A stretch of DNA of 64,000 nucleotides from Jaltomata sinuosa. Taxonomy: Eukaryota; Streptophyta; Magnoliopsida; Solanales; Solanaceae. The stretch lies in NCBI GenBank assembly GCA_003996215.1, contig QJPP01000279.1, positions 868,001 to 932,000 of the forward strand, written 5' to 3'. The notes under the pieces were generated by a model. That model saw only the letters and a program-made list of their open reading frames with translations, was not told the origin of the DNA and did not search any database. How positions within the stretch are numbered: the stretch's first letter is position 1; every line of letters begins with the position of its first letter. This document shows, one piece after another, positions 20,690 through 32,800 of this stretch. A program made the translations under genes and the position numbers.

Positions 20690-22925
20690 GACAGATTTAT
20701 TTTTGTCAATCTTGATCAGACTCGCTGCATTGTTTGCTGGGAGGGGATGTGAAATTTTTCATCTTCCAAGGAATAATGGGTTGAGTCTTTGGGGAATGAT
20801 TGAGCTTTGGGAGAAGCTTTGAACTCACAAGTTTGACTTCTCCCAAAAGCTCCTAAAGACCCAAAAATTCCTCTGTGATTGTGAATTCATGAATCACTGG
20901 GTTGGTCTTGTTTGGCGCTTATTTCTTTTCTTTGTGTAAAATCATAAATAAAGTGTGGAATTTGTTTCACTCTGTTTGAGGATACTGCCATCAGGAAAGG
21001 ATTATAATGAAGAATGAGTCATTCTTATCACGAACTTAGTTAAATAACTTTATCAATCTATTCTATGGCCGGATTAAGGAAAGCTAAAATCACACTAGTA
21101 ATTAACTATTTGCTAGTGGCAAATTTACATTTTTGAATGATCAACTCTGGTATTTTTTTACTGTGGTTATGTGAAGTGTGTGATGGTGTTTCATTTAGCT
21201 CTTTGTATGTAAGCAGTAAGCATCATGTTGGATTTCTTTCACTGACTAATAAATTATATGATTTTTAAGCATAACAAAAGGCAAGCATGATTATTAAGGT
21301 ATCTGTCGTACTTTTCATGAACACAGTTTTACATGATTGTGTCCTACCCCTGTTTTCCTTCCAACTTTCTTTAAACTTAAAAATCAGAGTTTAAATTTGG
21401 TGCCGATAGTTTAAATTTCAAGGGTATTACGGCTGAATTTTATTTTATTTTATTGTTAAGTTATAGCTAAGTAAAGATTAAATTTCATTCTTCTCCCATA
21501 TTGATATTTCAATAATTAAATTCTTCTTGTTCCTTATACCTTGACCTGGCTGAAGTTTGTTTAGAATACTCAATTTGAAGAAAATAGTCCAGTTAATTGA
21601 CCATTATGTGATAGCTTAAGGTTGTGTTTCTTCTTAGTTTTTCTCAATAAAGAAAAGAATTTGTTCTCTGGAAGCTTGTCTACTCTTCTAAGATTGTCTT
21701 GTCAAGGGAAAATAAGTTGATTCTAGGCTTAATCCGAGCTCTAGTTAAGGTCTTGAGTCAACACACTCGACCCTCTATAAAAGGAAGTAGCTAATGGTCC
21801 TTTCAGTAGGCTGCATTTTAGTAGACTGCCTTGCTTAGTATGGATTATTGTGAAATCATATCTTGTTGACCTATTAGTGAATTTGTACTAGCTGGGGGTT
21901 CTATCTTTTCTTAAATATGTATTATTTATCCACCATTGAGTTGCTAAAATGGTCAACTTGTCTGATGTTTTTGTATGCACATGCAGAGTTGTCTAAACAT
22001 GACCATAGTACCTACAATCTAATAGTACTACATTCACTGTGACAGATTGAGAAATATTTTGCAGCATTCAGAATGTCTGAGTTTAATAGGTTACACCAAA
22101 AAATATTTTATTGCTGATGACAGAGGGCATATTACATACTATTACATAAATATAAAAGAAAAATAGGTTCTTAGTATTGGTAGATTCTGTTTTGTGTCTG
22201 AATTCTCTATATGGCAAAAGCTAGTTATATTCTATTATTGGTATTTTATCTAAGACTTTTTGAGTGATGGATTAAGCAGAAATTAATCAGTTTAGAACAT
22301 GGGATCTAGTTTTCAAATGATCATCATAATAAATTTGTTTTCTGTCTAAAAGCTATGTTGGGCATTATCTTCTAAGGAAAGAAGTGTTGTGGATGTGCTA
22401 AAGAAACAACTAGTGGATGGAATCTATTAGTTATTTACTTGTTATTCTTGTTATTGTGGAATAAAGATGTCCTGTTGCTTTCTTTTTATTTGATATTTTC
22501 AAATATTTGAGGTTAGCTGTCACTCAATTTTATGAACCATGACTAGTGTTGAGCATGATATTTTTTCTAACTTTTAATTTCATTTTGAATGTGTAGGAAA
22601 ATGTGGGTGATCGAAGTTGAATGGTGGCCACAAGTCAACTCGATCGATTGAAGTGAATGATAAAGATTTTTTGAACTATTGTTTTATATGTTTGAATACA
22701 TTTGGTTTTGTGTGGAAATCATCGCTAGAACAAATCTTTAAATCATTATTTTCTAAGCATGTGTAGTACAAGACATGTTGTTTTTTAAAGTTTATTGCAA
22801 ATATACACATTTGAATTATTTATTAGGTAATTTGGTGCTTGAGATTATTTATATATATAATAATGTGATTAGTAAATATATGCAAATCAAATTTATAATT
22901 TTCCAATTAGAAATTATGGTTCTAA
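20690..22925. other. CACTA interior without recognisable gene
   Basis: AT-rich sequence with only short frames. No transposase, plant gene exon or RNA gene is evident. Confidence 0.55.
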
Positions 22926-23330
22926 AATTTTTAGACAATGTTACGACACTTTAAAAGTGTAGCTATAGGGATGTCGATTGTGTGGCATGCACATAAGAAA
23001 AGGTTACACTTTATAAGTGTTGTTGTAGAGGAGGTATAAAAGGCTATGCTTTTATAGCGTGGCTAAAAACAAAGAAAAGGTCACGCTTTAAAGTGTAGTT
23101 TTATCAAATAAGAGTATTGCGGATGAGATACTAGTGGCCATTGTACCTCATCGTACACGCTTTCTAAGCGTAGCTACTAGCGCAACACTTCAAAAGTGTG
23201 GCCTAAAGTCAAGGGTTACACCTCTTTAGGCCACTCTCAAAAAAGTGTTGCCTAAAGTCAAAAAATGTAGCCTTTGATCAAAGCCACACTTTTTGCTAGT
23301 TTAGGCCATACTTTACGGGGGTGATTAAAA
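22926..23330. repeat. Right subterminal repeat arm of the CACTA element
   Basis: Seven or more degenerate palindromes of the ACACTTTAAAAGTGT type within 400 bases, for example gacactttaaaagtgtagc near 22947 and caacacttcaaaagtgtggc near 23183. Confidence 0.78.
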
Positions 23331-23348
23331 GCCTAAAATATTGTAGTG
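23331..23348 (-). repeat. Right terminal inverted repeat of the CACTA element
   Basis: gcctaaaatattgtagtg, the inverted partner of 17259-17276 with one mismatch, followed by the ACT target duplication. Confidence 0.9.
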
Positions 23349-23351
23349 ACT

Positions 23352-23638
23352 GCAATATTGTCAAAGAGAATTAATTCATTAATAACTCAAAGACTACATT
23401 TATAGCTATAATTTCTAACTAGAAAATAGAAAAATATGCTACTAAACTTATCAGCTAATTCAAATAACAAACAAAGAGGAAACTATTTCCTAAATTCAAG
23501 CCACACAGAACTCTAACAAAAATAATTTAAAAATCTTAAAAGTTAGCTACTCATAAACTAATTTCTGTAAAAAAAATCTTTTACAAATATTGTAGCTAGC
23601 TATTTTATTTCTGCAATATCCTGAGACATATTTCAACA
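23352..23638 (-). repeat. Copia B LTR, remaining part
   Basis: Continuation of the LTR begun at 17196-17258. Read on the minus strand it starts TGTTGAAATATG and, joined across the CACTA element, would give an LTR of about 350 bases with TGTTG and CAACA ends, typical of Ty1/copia. It abuts the copia A LTR at 23639. Confidence 0.6.
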
Positions 23639-23945
23639 ACTTATCTCCAATACTTTCTTCCATTATGAAGATAACTTCCATCATTAATGACCATTAGTCT
23701 TATAACCTTACACCTCCATAACCTCCTCCATTATCTTCATGGTCAATATCATGTTTATGAAAACCTTTTGTATGCCTCTATGTAACACTATAAATAGAGG
23801 TATAAGGGTTCATATTATACTCACTTGAACACTTGAGAAACACTTGAAATATACTTGGAAGAAATAAGAAAACTCTCCTCCCTTATCTCTATATCCCTTG
23901 TCTATTTTATTGTTCATATTGTTACTCTTTTAGCTTAGTTTTACA
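23639..23945 (+). repeat. Left LTR of copia A (5' truncated by copia B)
   Basis: Collinear with 28213-28521, ending TTTTACA. Contains ctataaatag at 23788-23797 as a likely TATA box. Confidence 0.85.
23788..23797 (+). promoter_or_regulatory. TATA box of the copia A LTR
   Basis: ctataaatag, conserved in both LTRs (also at 28362-28371), about 150 bases before the LTR end, as expected for a copia U3/R border. Confidence 0.65.
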
Positions 23946-23965
23946 ACATGTTATCAGCAGGAGTT
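23946..23965 (+). promoter_or_regulatory. Primer binding site of copia A
   Basis: acatgttatcagcaggag follows the LTR end. It resembles the ttatcagcacgag sites used by several plant copia families. Confidence 0.55.
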
Positions 23966-24621
23966 TCTAAACATATCATATCCCCACGTGATATTTCTAA
24001 AGGTTCTTCGAGATTTCAAAAGGCGGTATACTAGTGTTGCTTTCAAATTTTAATCGATCGTTAGTGTTGTTCTACACAACTATGGAATTCATGTTCTACA
24101 GGTATAACCAAAGGTCTAAGCCCCAAAGATTCAGCCATTCTATCTTGTTGTAGATAAAATAACTTTTACGGCTGTCATTATTAGAAATGATATTATTTTT
24201 GAAGTCTTGAGGGTGAATCTTATTGTTTGGCCTATTATGTCATTGATTCAGGGTAACACGGTGGATTCAAGTTTCATAGCACTAAAAAAGTAAGATATTG
24301 GATCGGTTTGAGTCCTGATACACCTTGATAATAAGATGTTGCATTCAAATTCCATCAATTTATGACCTAAGATGCCTTTATATGGGTAAGACGTTGAGTT
24401 TAAGTCCTAATGCACCATAGTAATGATATACTGATGGCTAAGAAAAAATAATGTACTTTTGATGAAAAGTCATGAAACTCGTCCCATTGATTTTCTTCAT
24501 TCCATGATGTGAATGTGGCAGCAGCGCATAACAAGTCTGAAAGAAGATAATTGGTTAAATGTATGGGGGCATAGAGGAACAAAATTATAATAGTCATCAT
24601 TGTGGTAATGACACGAGGGAG

Positions 24622-24760
24622 GATATTATGGGTTTTCAAAATGGTCCTTCAAAAGGTGAGGGTAATTTTTACCATCAATTTGGTATGAAAGATCATAGGA
24701 CACGCGGTTATCGTGCAACCTAATTTGATAAATTTCATAAATTCTCCATTAAAATAAAAA
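24622..24760 (+). pseudogene. gag zinc-knuckle remnant of copia A
   Basis: A plus-strand reading near 24640-24740 gives FYHQFGMKDHRTRGYRAT followed by a stop, which resembles the copia zinc knuckle CxxCGMxDHWxxxCxxP with its cysteines lost. It is too decayed to bind metal. Frames on the opposite strand here are shadows. Confidence 0.5.
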
Positions 24761-25539
24761 AATATAAAGTGGTGGTACACTTGACCTTTTAAAGTAATGT
24801 TGAGGTGAGTCATATAAATATGATAAATGTCAAGATATGACAACAAGCTTATACATGAAAAATTATGAAGCATGTATAAATGATTATAGTCCATTTCTTA
24901 AAGAGAATGTGACTTGTGTAAGCAGCGTGAATGCTCGACCATTCTTAAAAGTGAATGTGTCAAAATGTGAAGAAAAAAAGGGTATGGATAAAAATATTCT
25001 CATGTGTGATTGAAGAAATACCGAAACTCACATCTACGGAAAGGTTGAGAGAAATAAAAAAAATTAATTTGTATATAAAAGTCATTGGTGTTGTAGCATG
25101 TCTTATCATGATCTACTAAAGAATAAAGGCAAGATAATTCTTGCCTATAAATTTTTTATCCATGACCAAAATGATATTATGGTGTGGCCAAATAAATTTG
25201 TCATTAATCGCGTACATATGGTACACCAATTTTTTTTTACCAAATCTTATAAAAATAAACTATTAAAGGCAAAAGTAAAGCAAGAAAGGGATCTTGCTTA
25301 TAATAATTTGATCATCATCACAATAATTTTCTCCCTAAAAGGAGATGTTCACCATACAAAATGGTGTTATAAAATATGTGATAGTATACAAATATTTAAT
25401 AGCTCCACAAAAGCTAATGTGTTACTACTCGCAGGAATGAAATTATTCTTAATATTGAGGTTATAGTAAGTTTCAAAAGAAACTTTTTAAGTTTCAAAAG
25501 GAGTTGACAAAAAAATATTATATTGAGACTATTTATACT

Positions 25540-25640
25540 AACACTTTGGCTATGAGCAGGGTTTGGAGAAGGGCCCGACCACAAGGGTCTATTGTATGCA
25601 GTCTTACCTTGCATTTTTGTAAGAGACTGTTTTCAATGAG
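25540..25640 (-). mobile_element. tRNA-derived SINE fragment (TS/SolS type)
   Basis: The plus strand carries agggcccgaccacaagggtc followed by tattgtatgcagtcttacc and a gcatttttgtaagagactg block, which is the inverse of the body of nightshade SINEs. The tRNA-like head with the B box is missing. The fragment sits inside the dead interior of copia A. Confidence 0.65.
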
Positions 25641-27765
25641 ACTATAAATTATGGGAAGATTTTATATCTTCATATTACTATAATCGAAGTGGGTTATAAA
25701 TATTTATGTAAAAAGTTACCCATTTTTTTCTTCTATTTGTAGTACACAAATATGGGCATGCTGATGAAATCACATGCGATATTAAACTAAAAATTTATAA
25801 AAAATATTTAAATTGCCATGATCGATTGACCATTCCAGTTCATATAAGATGTGCAAAATAATTGAGAATTCATATTGGCATATTGAAGAAATAAAAGATT
25901 CTTCAAGAGTTCTCTTGTGCTGCTTCTTATCAGAAAAATTAAATATTATACCAGCTCAGGTTAGGATTGTATCCCCTGAATTTTTGAAATATATAACAAG
26001 ATGAATATGAACACAGACCTGTTCACCCTTCATGTGGACCATTTACAATTATATAATTTAATAGATGCATCTATGGTATGGTCACATGTGATTTGTTATT
26101 AATTTGTAATTTAATTTTTGCAAGGTTGTTTGCTCAAATTCTAACTTAAGAGCATGATTTCAAACTAAAAATATGTTGATAATGTTGGTTGATCTAGCAG
26201 AAATTGTATGCCTCCAATTATAGCTAAATCTTTGATTATGAGAATAAATCTTTCAAAAGAAATTTGTTATGAAAATTTTATTTAAAGTGTAGCATACACT
26301 TATATGCATCAAGCCAATAAGGTTTTCCTATATTGTTATTTCAGGATCAGGAACCAAATGATTCTCATCTAAAAATTTGAATGTGCGATATATGATTTAA
26401 TTGCTCTACCATACATAAGGATGGGTCCCTGAATAAGGTAAGAAGTAAATGTTAGATTCCCTAACATTAGGGAGAGATATGATAAACAGTTGAAAATGGA
26501 TAAAACGAATTATCTAGATCCTCATAAAAAAAGTGTGAACTTGAAGTTCAAGAGATAATTCATTTGCAAATGTTTTAAAATAATTGTCAGATGTATTAGC
26601 TGATCCTATACTATAATTCAACTGAAATGCTCCAATGACAAGTCCTTGAAGGATAAAGTCTATGACACGCCTGAAGCGTGATGGACCATTCGGTTCTGAA
26701 AGTAAAACTCCTTAAAGAAGGAGAGGAACAAATAACTAAGATGGTCATAATAGAGGCAAGTTCTTTAAAGCATTATGACATAACTGTTCATAAAACTTTG
26801 ACAAAGGTTTAGGTATTTGAAAATAATGAAAAAGAAGAGATCTTGATAAGTTATGTCTTATTGAAATCAATATCAAATGACCATCAATGATATCTTTGAT
26901 ATAATGTATCGCTCAACATTATAAATGTAGCGAGGATCTTGAATAAAAATATGTCAAAGAGTATGGACAGATAAATAATTGGTCAAATAAAAATACGTAA
27001 TTCAAGTATTTTATTTCACTTAAAAAAATAAATATTTGAAATTATAGTCCAAAAACCAAGGTATAACGTCAGTGGGCTACAATGAGTTATTGTACGAAAT
27101 ATAAAATCGTAAGATATATATTACGATCTGTGCCTTGGGGCATAAAGTTTTTTTGCAAAATTTCTGACATTATTGTTAGGAGATATATTCTCCTGGTGGA
27201 TGCAATGAGGTTTCTTTCAGTCTGGCAATACTGAAAAGCTTGAATACATATAGTGAATGATTATCATGTCTAGTTAGACGGTAAATGCTATATGAAAGTC
27301 ATTGAAGAATTTAAAAAAATTGAAAGCGATTCGATCCATTGAATACCCCAATGATTGCGAGATCACTTAATATAAAGGAAAATAAATTTTGATCTCATGA
27401 GAACAATTAGAAAGTAACATGTCTTAGTGCAATTGGTGTACTTGTGTATCCTACTATTTTTATACATGAAATAATATTTTTTTCAATGTGCAAGACATAA
27501 TTTTACTTTTATGTGAATTTTTTTGAGTTAAATCAAATATTTATTCTCTAACCAATATTGTCAAAGGATTGTTGGTTATGCAAAATGCAGGAACATTATT
27601 TGATCTACATAACATTTGATCATATGAAATTTTCTATGTGCATGTGAGGCCACTGCCATATTATCATACAAAACAGTTAATGATTGACACTTATTCAAGT
27701 CAAATCAAACTACTAGCAACTGATAAAGCAAGTGACTCTACACATAAAAAGATATATGATTTTCT

Positions 27766-27862
27766 TTGAGATAATACTTCTTGCATAGCTCAATTAAAAG
27801 AAGAATGTCTCGAAGAAGATAAAATAAAGCACATTTCAGCAAAGGACTATTTTGCTCAATTT
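27766..27862 (+). pseudogene. End of the RNase H region of copia A
   Basis: A short plus-strand reading gives NTSCIAQLKEECLEEDKIKH and then ISAKDYFAQF. Intact copia elements have a DNxxCIAQLKxGxIKGDRTKHISPKFF block here. Stops surround it on both sides, so it is a remnant. Confidence 0.65.
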
Positions 27863-28162
27863 TGATGAAATATTTGATGGAGGCATCGTCAATCCCAACA
27901 CTTTGAGAAGCTGGATCGAAATGCATCATCTACAAAATTAAGTGATGTCTTTATCAGAGGGAGTAAATACGCGATGCACTCTTTTTTCCTTAGCCAAGGT
28001 TTTGTCCCACTGAATTTTTCTAACAAGATTTTTAACGAGGCGATAAGCATTGCGTACTAAAGGAGATGTGTACTCTTTTTTCTTCACTAGGATTTTTTTC
28101 CACATGATATTTTCTTAGTAAAATTTTAACGAGGAACATCATCTATGGACATTCAAGGGGAG

Positions 28163-28521
28163 TGTTATAAACCTAATAAGTGTGAATGTCCACTACTCTA
28201 GATATTTAATCCCATTATCTCCATTACTTCCCTCCATTATAAAGATAACCTCCATCATTCATGACCATTATTCTTATAACCTTACACCTCCATAACCTCC
28301 TCCATTATCATCATGGTTAATGTCATATTTATGACAACCTTTTATACGCCTTTATGTAACACTATAAATAGAGGCATAAGGGTTCATATTGTACACACTT
28401 GAATACTTGAGAAACACTTGAAATATACTTGGAAGAAATAAGAAAACTCTCCTCCCTTGTCTCTCTATATTCCTTGTCTACTTTATTGTCCATATCGTTA
28501 CTCTTTTAGCTTAATTTTACA
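28163..28521 (+). repeat. Right LTR of copia A
   Basis: 359 bases from TGTTATAAACC to TTTTACA, preceded by the purine tract attcaaggggag. Matches the left LTR over its whole surviving length with a few mismatches per 60 bases. Confidence 0.88.
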
Positions 28522-29199
28522 ATAAGGATTTGAATTAATTTTTTTGTGAGACAAAAAAAAATCTCACACAATCAATGTTAGCTGATTAGCTGTCCGAGGT
28601 CCTAAATTTTTTTAAACAGAAATACATATGTACCGATTTAATCATGTAGGAATAACGGAATAGATGGCCATGTGGACATATGATTATCTTGTAAATCTAA
28701 TAAAACATAATAACGTCCTATATATATCAAATTCAAATATATGAACGATGTAAAAAAAAATATATGCCATTACTGTATATGAGTTAAATCAAACAATATT
28801 AGTTTGCCTTGTAAACAATATGTATTAGAGTAAATTAGCTAATCTCAGAAATATTTGAAAAAAGGGGTATAAAATCAAAAAAAAAACAACGCAATATTAG
28901 AGAGATTATTGTTGAATTTAACTGTAGGGGGGAGAAAATGTGACAAGTTAAAGAAAGAATTAACACATATAGCTGATTTTGGAGGGTCCAAGTCATAATA
29001 TTCAATCATTTTGGAAATAAATAGACAAAATTTATAAAATCCTCTCTAAACTTATTCACTTAATTTAGTAGCATTTTATCTTTATTGACGTTTATATACT
29101 CTTATTCTAGTCTACAATGAAATTACCACTCTCTTCTCGAAACAAATCCAAACTAGTTTACAAAAGTATTATACACGAGCATGACACTTATATAACATT

Positions 29200-29235
<36 letters not shown>

Positions 29236-29984
29236 TTACCTTTTTTCTTCTTTCCCTACGTTTTCCTCTATATCCATGACTATAAGCTTCATATTCATGA
29301 CATTTTTTTTTCAATTATCCAATTCACAATACACACACCACCAATAATTCAAGGCTTCTTAACAATCAGTTTATATATGAGATAGACAATCGTATAGAGG
29401 AAACAAGGTTATCAAAATTTGATTTTCTGATAAAAGTGAGACGATTTTAATCTTTATTTTTAAATTTTGAATTTTAATTTATAAGGTGAAAGTGACTTAA
29501 TAGTGTTTTAGAGAGAAAATACTATTACATATCCACTTTATCGGAGGAAAATAACACCGACACACAAACAACTTTTTTGCCAAATCCACATCTAAATTGT
29601 CTAAGAAATAAATTGGATCTTTTTTATTATGTATAATATTAAACCCATTTATTAAATTTATTTACAAAGAAAAAGAGAATTGTGTGGAAAGAGAAAAGAT
29701 AACAAGGGAGATGGCCGGCGTCGGAAGTTCTGCATAGCAAGAGAAAAGAGAAAAGAGAAAAGAGAAAAGAAAAGAAAGGAAGGGAAAAAAAAACAGAAAA
29801 CCTAAAATAAAAAATGAAACATTAAAAATATATAGTAGAGCCTAGAGCGTTGTAGGATTCATAAAATAGGACAAGACCATCTTAAAGTATGAGGCAAAGG
29901 ATGTTGCATTTTGACTTTGTCTTCTGAGATCCACCCAGACGATCAACACTTTATGTAAAGTTTCACTAAGTATAACTATATTTA
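28522..29984. other. Low-complexity intergenic sequence
   Basis: AT-rich. It holds a (TTTA)n run at about 29200-29237 and a purine-rich (GAAAA)n-like run at about 29738-29800. A short ATG frame at 29711 (8 codons) looks accidental. No gene recognised. Confidence 0.6.
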
Positions 29985-30690
29985 TCTATCTTATAAGAGC
30001 GAGTTTGGATGCCAAAGCAGGATGCATGCTTTGACATCTAAGGATATTTTGATCATTTTAATTAATTCTTCCGTCTTAATTTGTTTGTCTTATTTTTTTA
30101 ATCTATTATATATTTGAAAAAAATTACGTAAAAATATAAATCACAATAATCAACAATTTAAAATATTTGAAAGACATAAAAAATTTGATTGACTTTTTAA
30201 ATCCTATCAGTGCCACATGATTGGGACATAGAAAGTAACATATGTTATTTGAAAATAATGTAAAAAGAATTGTAAATCACAATAACTAACAACTTAGAAT
30301 ATTTAAAAGAAATAAAAAATTTGATTGACTCTCCAAATTCTATCGATGCCACATAAACTGGAGTAGTGTAACATATATTATTTAAAAATTACATAGAACG
30401 TACTATAAATCACAATAATTAACAATTTAAAATAGCTAAAAACTATATAAAAAATTAGGTTTACTCTCCAAATTTCATCAGTGCCACATAAATTGGGACA
30501 AAAAGAGTAACATATATTATATGAAAATTACGTAAAAGGTATTCTAAATCACAATAATTAACAACTTACAATATTTAAAAATCGTACAAAAAAATTTGAT
30601 TGACTCTCCAAATTCTATTAGTGTCACATAAATTGAGATAAAGAAAGTAGCATATATTCGACCCGTCCTTGCACGAGCTCTTGTATCTAG
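29985..30690 (+). mobile_element. Small Helitron with internal tandem repeats
   Basis: It begins TCTATCTTATAAGAGCG after an A at 29984 and ends with a weak GC-rich hairpin region (cccgtccttgcacgagc) followed by CTAG at 30687-30690 and a T at 30691. TC start, hairpin and CTRR end, and insertion between A and T are the marks of Helitrons. Most of the interior is a tandem array with a period of about 135 bases. It has no Rep-helicase, so it is non-autonomous. Confidence 0.62.
30105..30660. repeat. Tandem array, unit about 135 bp, four copies
   Basis: The marker aaatcacaataa recurs near 30138, 30273, 30407 and 30545. Each unit also has a ttgattgactctccaaattc-like block and a gccacataaattggga-like block, so the repeats are clear although diverged. 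Confidence 0.85.
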
Positions 30691-31547
30691 TATTATCTAT
30701 TAAGAAGATGTCATATGGATTATTCAGAGCATTTTTAATGTTGTTTTTTTCCTTTTCACGGGTTTTTTGAAAGTTGTGTGTCACGTCATCTATTAAGGGG
30801 TTAATTTCACTTCAAATAGAATAGAAGAGTAAAAAAATATCCATAAAATTAAAGTGCTAAATTAAATGAATAAGTTTAGAGGAATTTTATATATTTTCTC
30901 AAATAAATACAGTATATATAGTTTTATTTGTTCTGATTCATCAGCTTTAATAAAATTAAATAGAAATAATTTACTTGACAACCAAAACACAGCGTGTAAT
31001 ACATGTTGTTATTAAAAATTGTAATTGGACAAAACATATCCTATTTAATAAGTGTGGGTCATCTTGGACGACCAAAATAATCTTCGCCGTCCGTTCTTTA
31101 ATTGGACGGACCTTATTCGTTTGGATGACAAAAAGGGCAATTTTGCCATTACACTATTTTAATCAGATCTACTGATATAGCTGTGGCCCTTTTTGATTTC
31201 CACGTGGTATGGCCAAATTCCAACTCCTGTTTCTCTTTAACACTCCCAAGCATATTTGTTATCTTACCATCTTTCCAACATATGTGTATCTTTTCAGCTG
31301 CTTCTTATTTTTGTTTCTCCCTCCATCGTTCTTCTCCTCTCTGCTCTTTTATACCTGTTCGGTTCGCACTTCTCTGCTAATTTTTAGCTTCCATCTTATT
31401 TGCTACATCTGCTAAGTTTTCTCCTGTTCTTCTCCTTTCTTGAAGGGATTTTTACTCATCACCTTTGGATTCCTTTGAAAGTTTGTTCATTTTTGCTTCA
31501 ATTTTGATTTTTCTACCACTTATTCTATCTGATCCACACATGCACAG
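30691..31547 (+). promoter_or_regulatory. Promoter-like region with G-box and pyrimidine-rich leader
   Basis: From about 31000 the composition becomes more balanced. A G-box CACGTG sits at 31201-31206 and a CT-rich stretch, typical of plant 5' untranslated leaders, runs from about 31300 to 31470. A pararetrovirus fragment starts at 31548. The stretch may be the front of a host gene or of a captured gene; no coding exon is assured. 30691-31000 holds nothing I can identify. Confidence 0.35.
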
Positions 31548-31760
31548 TTGAAAATAAATGAAATGTCAGGAATAGAACTAGCCTCAGGCAGTAAGATATT
31601 TACAGCAAGATGTAAAAACTTGTATGTATTAACTACTAAACATAAAGTAACAGCAAAAAATAAAATAAATAGGATAAAGATAGAAAACTCCTTTGAAAAA
31701 ATAGTTACTCTGATAGACAAAAATGAATATAGTTATAAAGAAATAGATTTTGACGGATAA
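31548..31760 (+). pseudogene. Endogenous pararetrovirus: C-terminal part of movement protein
   Basis: A 70-codon frame with the composition and style of the C-terminal third of a caulimovirid 30K-type movement protein (a stretch with a run of Leu-Tyr-Val then Lys-rich basic residues). It is followed by and overlaps the protease frame, as in viruses where movement and polymerase genes abut. Movement proteins carry virus through plasmodesmata. The N-terminal part is absent here; a separate movement-protein N-terminal piece lies at 35475-35870. Assignment relies mainly on position next to the protease. Confidence 0.5.
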
Positions 31761-32275
31761 AATAGAAATAGTAAAAGAAAGATTAAGCACATCTAAAAGA
31801 ATAAACTATGAACCAAGATTAAGCATATCAGGTAGCAGAAGATATGAACCAAACACAAGTATAAATTACGAACCAGAAATACAAGAATCATCCACAAAAA
31901 TGATAAAACATCAAAAAGAAGAATTAAACCAATACTATATAGCAGGAATAATAAATCAACAAAAATGTTTAATATTAATAGATATAGGACAAGAAGAAAA
32001 TAACATAGCAAGAGAGCTTGTTATGAAAGATAAGATAAAAGTAAAAAATCAATTATGTCCAGATCTACCAAAAACATTAGTAAATACTAAAGAAATAGTA
32101 AAAAAGGAAATAACTATAGGAGGAATACCAATAAAAATAAAATTCGAACTACACCAAAAAAAAAATATAATATTAGGAATCAAATGGTTAGAAAAAATGA
32201 AGCCATACAGTATAGAAAATAAACAATTAATAATAACATATGATAATAAGAAAGTAACAATAAAAAGAGTTTATT
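31750..32275 (+). pseudogene. Endogenous pararetrovirus: aspartic protease region of pol
   Basis: The frame has a retropepsin-like layout: a YYIAGIINQQKCLILIDIGQ block where DTG is expected (DTG changed to DIG, so the catalytic motif is altered), then a GIPIKIKFELH strand, then ILGIKWLEKM, the GxxWL block that ends the protease fold. About 170 codons are viral in style. Past about 32275 the composition changes sharply from A-rich to T-rich and homology ends, so reverse transcriptase is missing. In the virus the protease frees the polymerase from its precursor. It overlaps the preceding frame by a few bases in another frame. Confidence 0.68.
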
Positions 32276-32406
32276 TTTTTCACTTCCTTTTATCCATTCT
32301 GTTGTTTTTCTATTTTTATTACTAACTCTCTTTGCTCCTACTTTGTTATTACATGGTGTTGTGAACCACCAATGTGTTTTCGTTATTGTATGTGGATATA
32401 GGTTTA

Positions 32407-32703
32407 TTAAAAAAGGCATTCTAATAACATATCTTTTGTTGTTAGTTCGTAATTATATACTTCTTCTATTGTTAATATTTTATCCCATATTTGTATTTTT
32501 ATATTTTTTGCTTTATGTGTAATCATACTACCTTCGTTATTAAATCCTGTTACTACTATTGGTGTTTTTAGCTTTTCCCATTTTTCTTTTGGTAAACAAT
32601 TATATTTACATATATTAGCTCCTGCTCCTGTATCTATCATTGGTGTGTAATATCTATTATTATATCCTTCTACTATTATTTTTGCTAGTAAATATATCTT
32701 CAT
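32407..32703 (-). pseudogene. Second pararetrovirus protease, inverted
   Basis: On the minus strand a 98-codon frame has an intact aspartic protease motif (IDTGAGANI near residues 23-31) and downstream strands that fit a retropepsin. It differs clearly in sequence from the plus-strand protease at 31750-32275, so it comes from another viral sequence or lineage. The frame ends at 32407 without reaching reverse transcriptase. Upstream on the minus strand its ATG overlaps the stop of a movement-protein-like frame in an ATGA arrangement (about 32695-32703). Confidence 0.72.
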
Positions 32704-32800
32704 TTCATAGTTCCTTTTAAACTTATGCTATTACATACTGTCATATGAATATGCGTAGCTAAACTCATATATTCCTAATAATCATGATTATGGTAGAATA
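32695..32800 (-). pseudogene. Inverted movement protein C-terminus upstream of the second protease
   Basis: A minus-strand reading ends with SLATHIHMTVCNSISLKG and a TGA that overlaps the ATG of the protease frame. The position and hydrophobic-basic style fit the end of a caulimovirid movement protein. The frame is lost farther upstream. Confidence 0.45.

Larger units (their letters stand above)
23639..28521 (+). mobile_element. Ty1/copia element A, decayed (left LTR interrupted)
   Basis: LTRs at 23639-23945 (left, lacking about its first 50 bases, which lie beyond the copia B insertion and outside the window) and 28163-28521 (right). A primer site follows the left LTR and a purine tract precedes the right one. 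The interior keeps only traces of gag and of the RNase H end, with many stops. A SINE fragment interrupts it near 25540-25640. The sequence before the right LTR has the duplicated motif actcttttttcctt that is common at copia 3' ends. Confidence 0.82.

Noticed and set aside
23946..23965. tRNA gene
   Set aside because: The match to initiator tRNA is only the primer site length and its position next to an LTR explains it. No cloverleaf was found there or at the other primer sites.
25098..25466. 122-codon plus-strand frame inside copia A
   Set aside because: It lies where gag or protease should be but has no recognisable block and no conserved composition; it could be chance in AT-rich DNA.
30105..30660. 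CRISPR array
   Set aside because: The repeats are long, contiguous and diverged, in plant DNA; a tandem array explains them.
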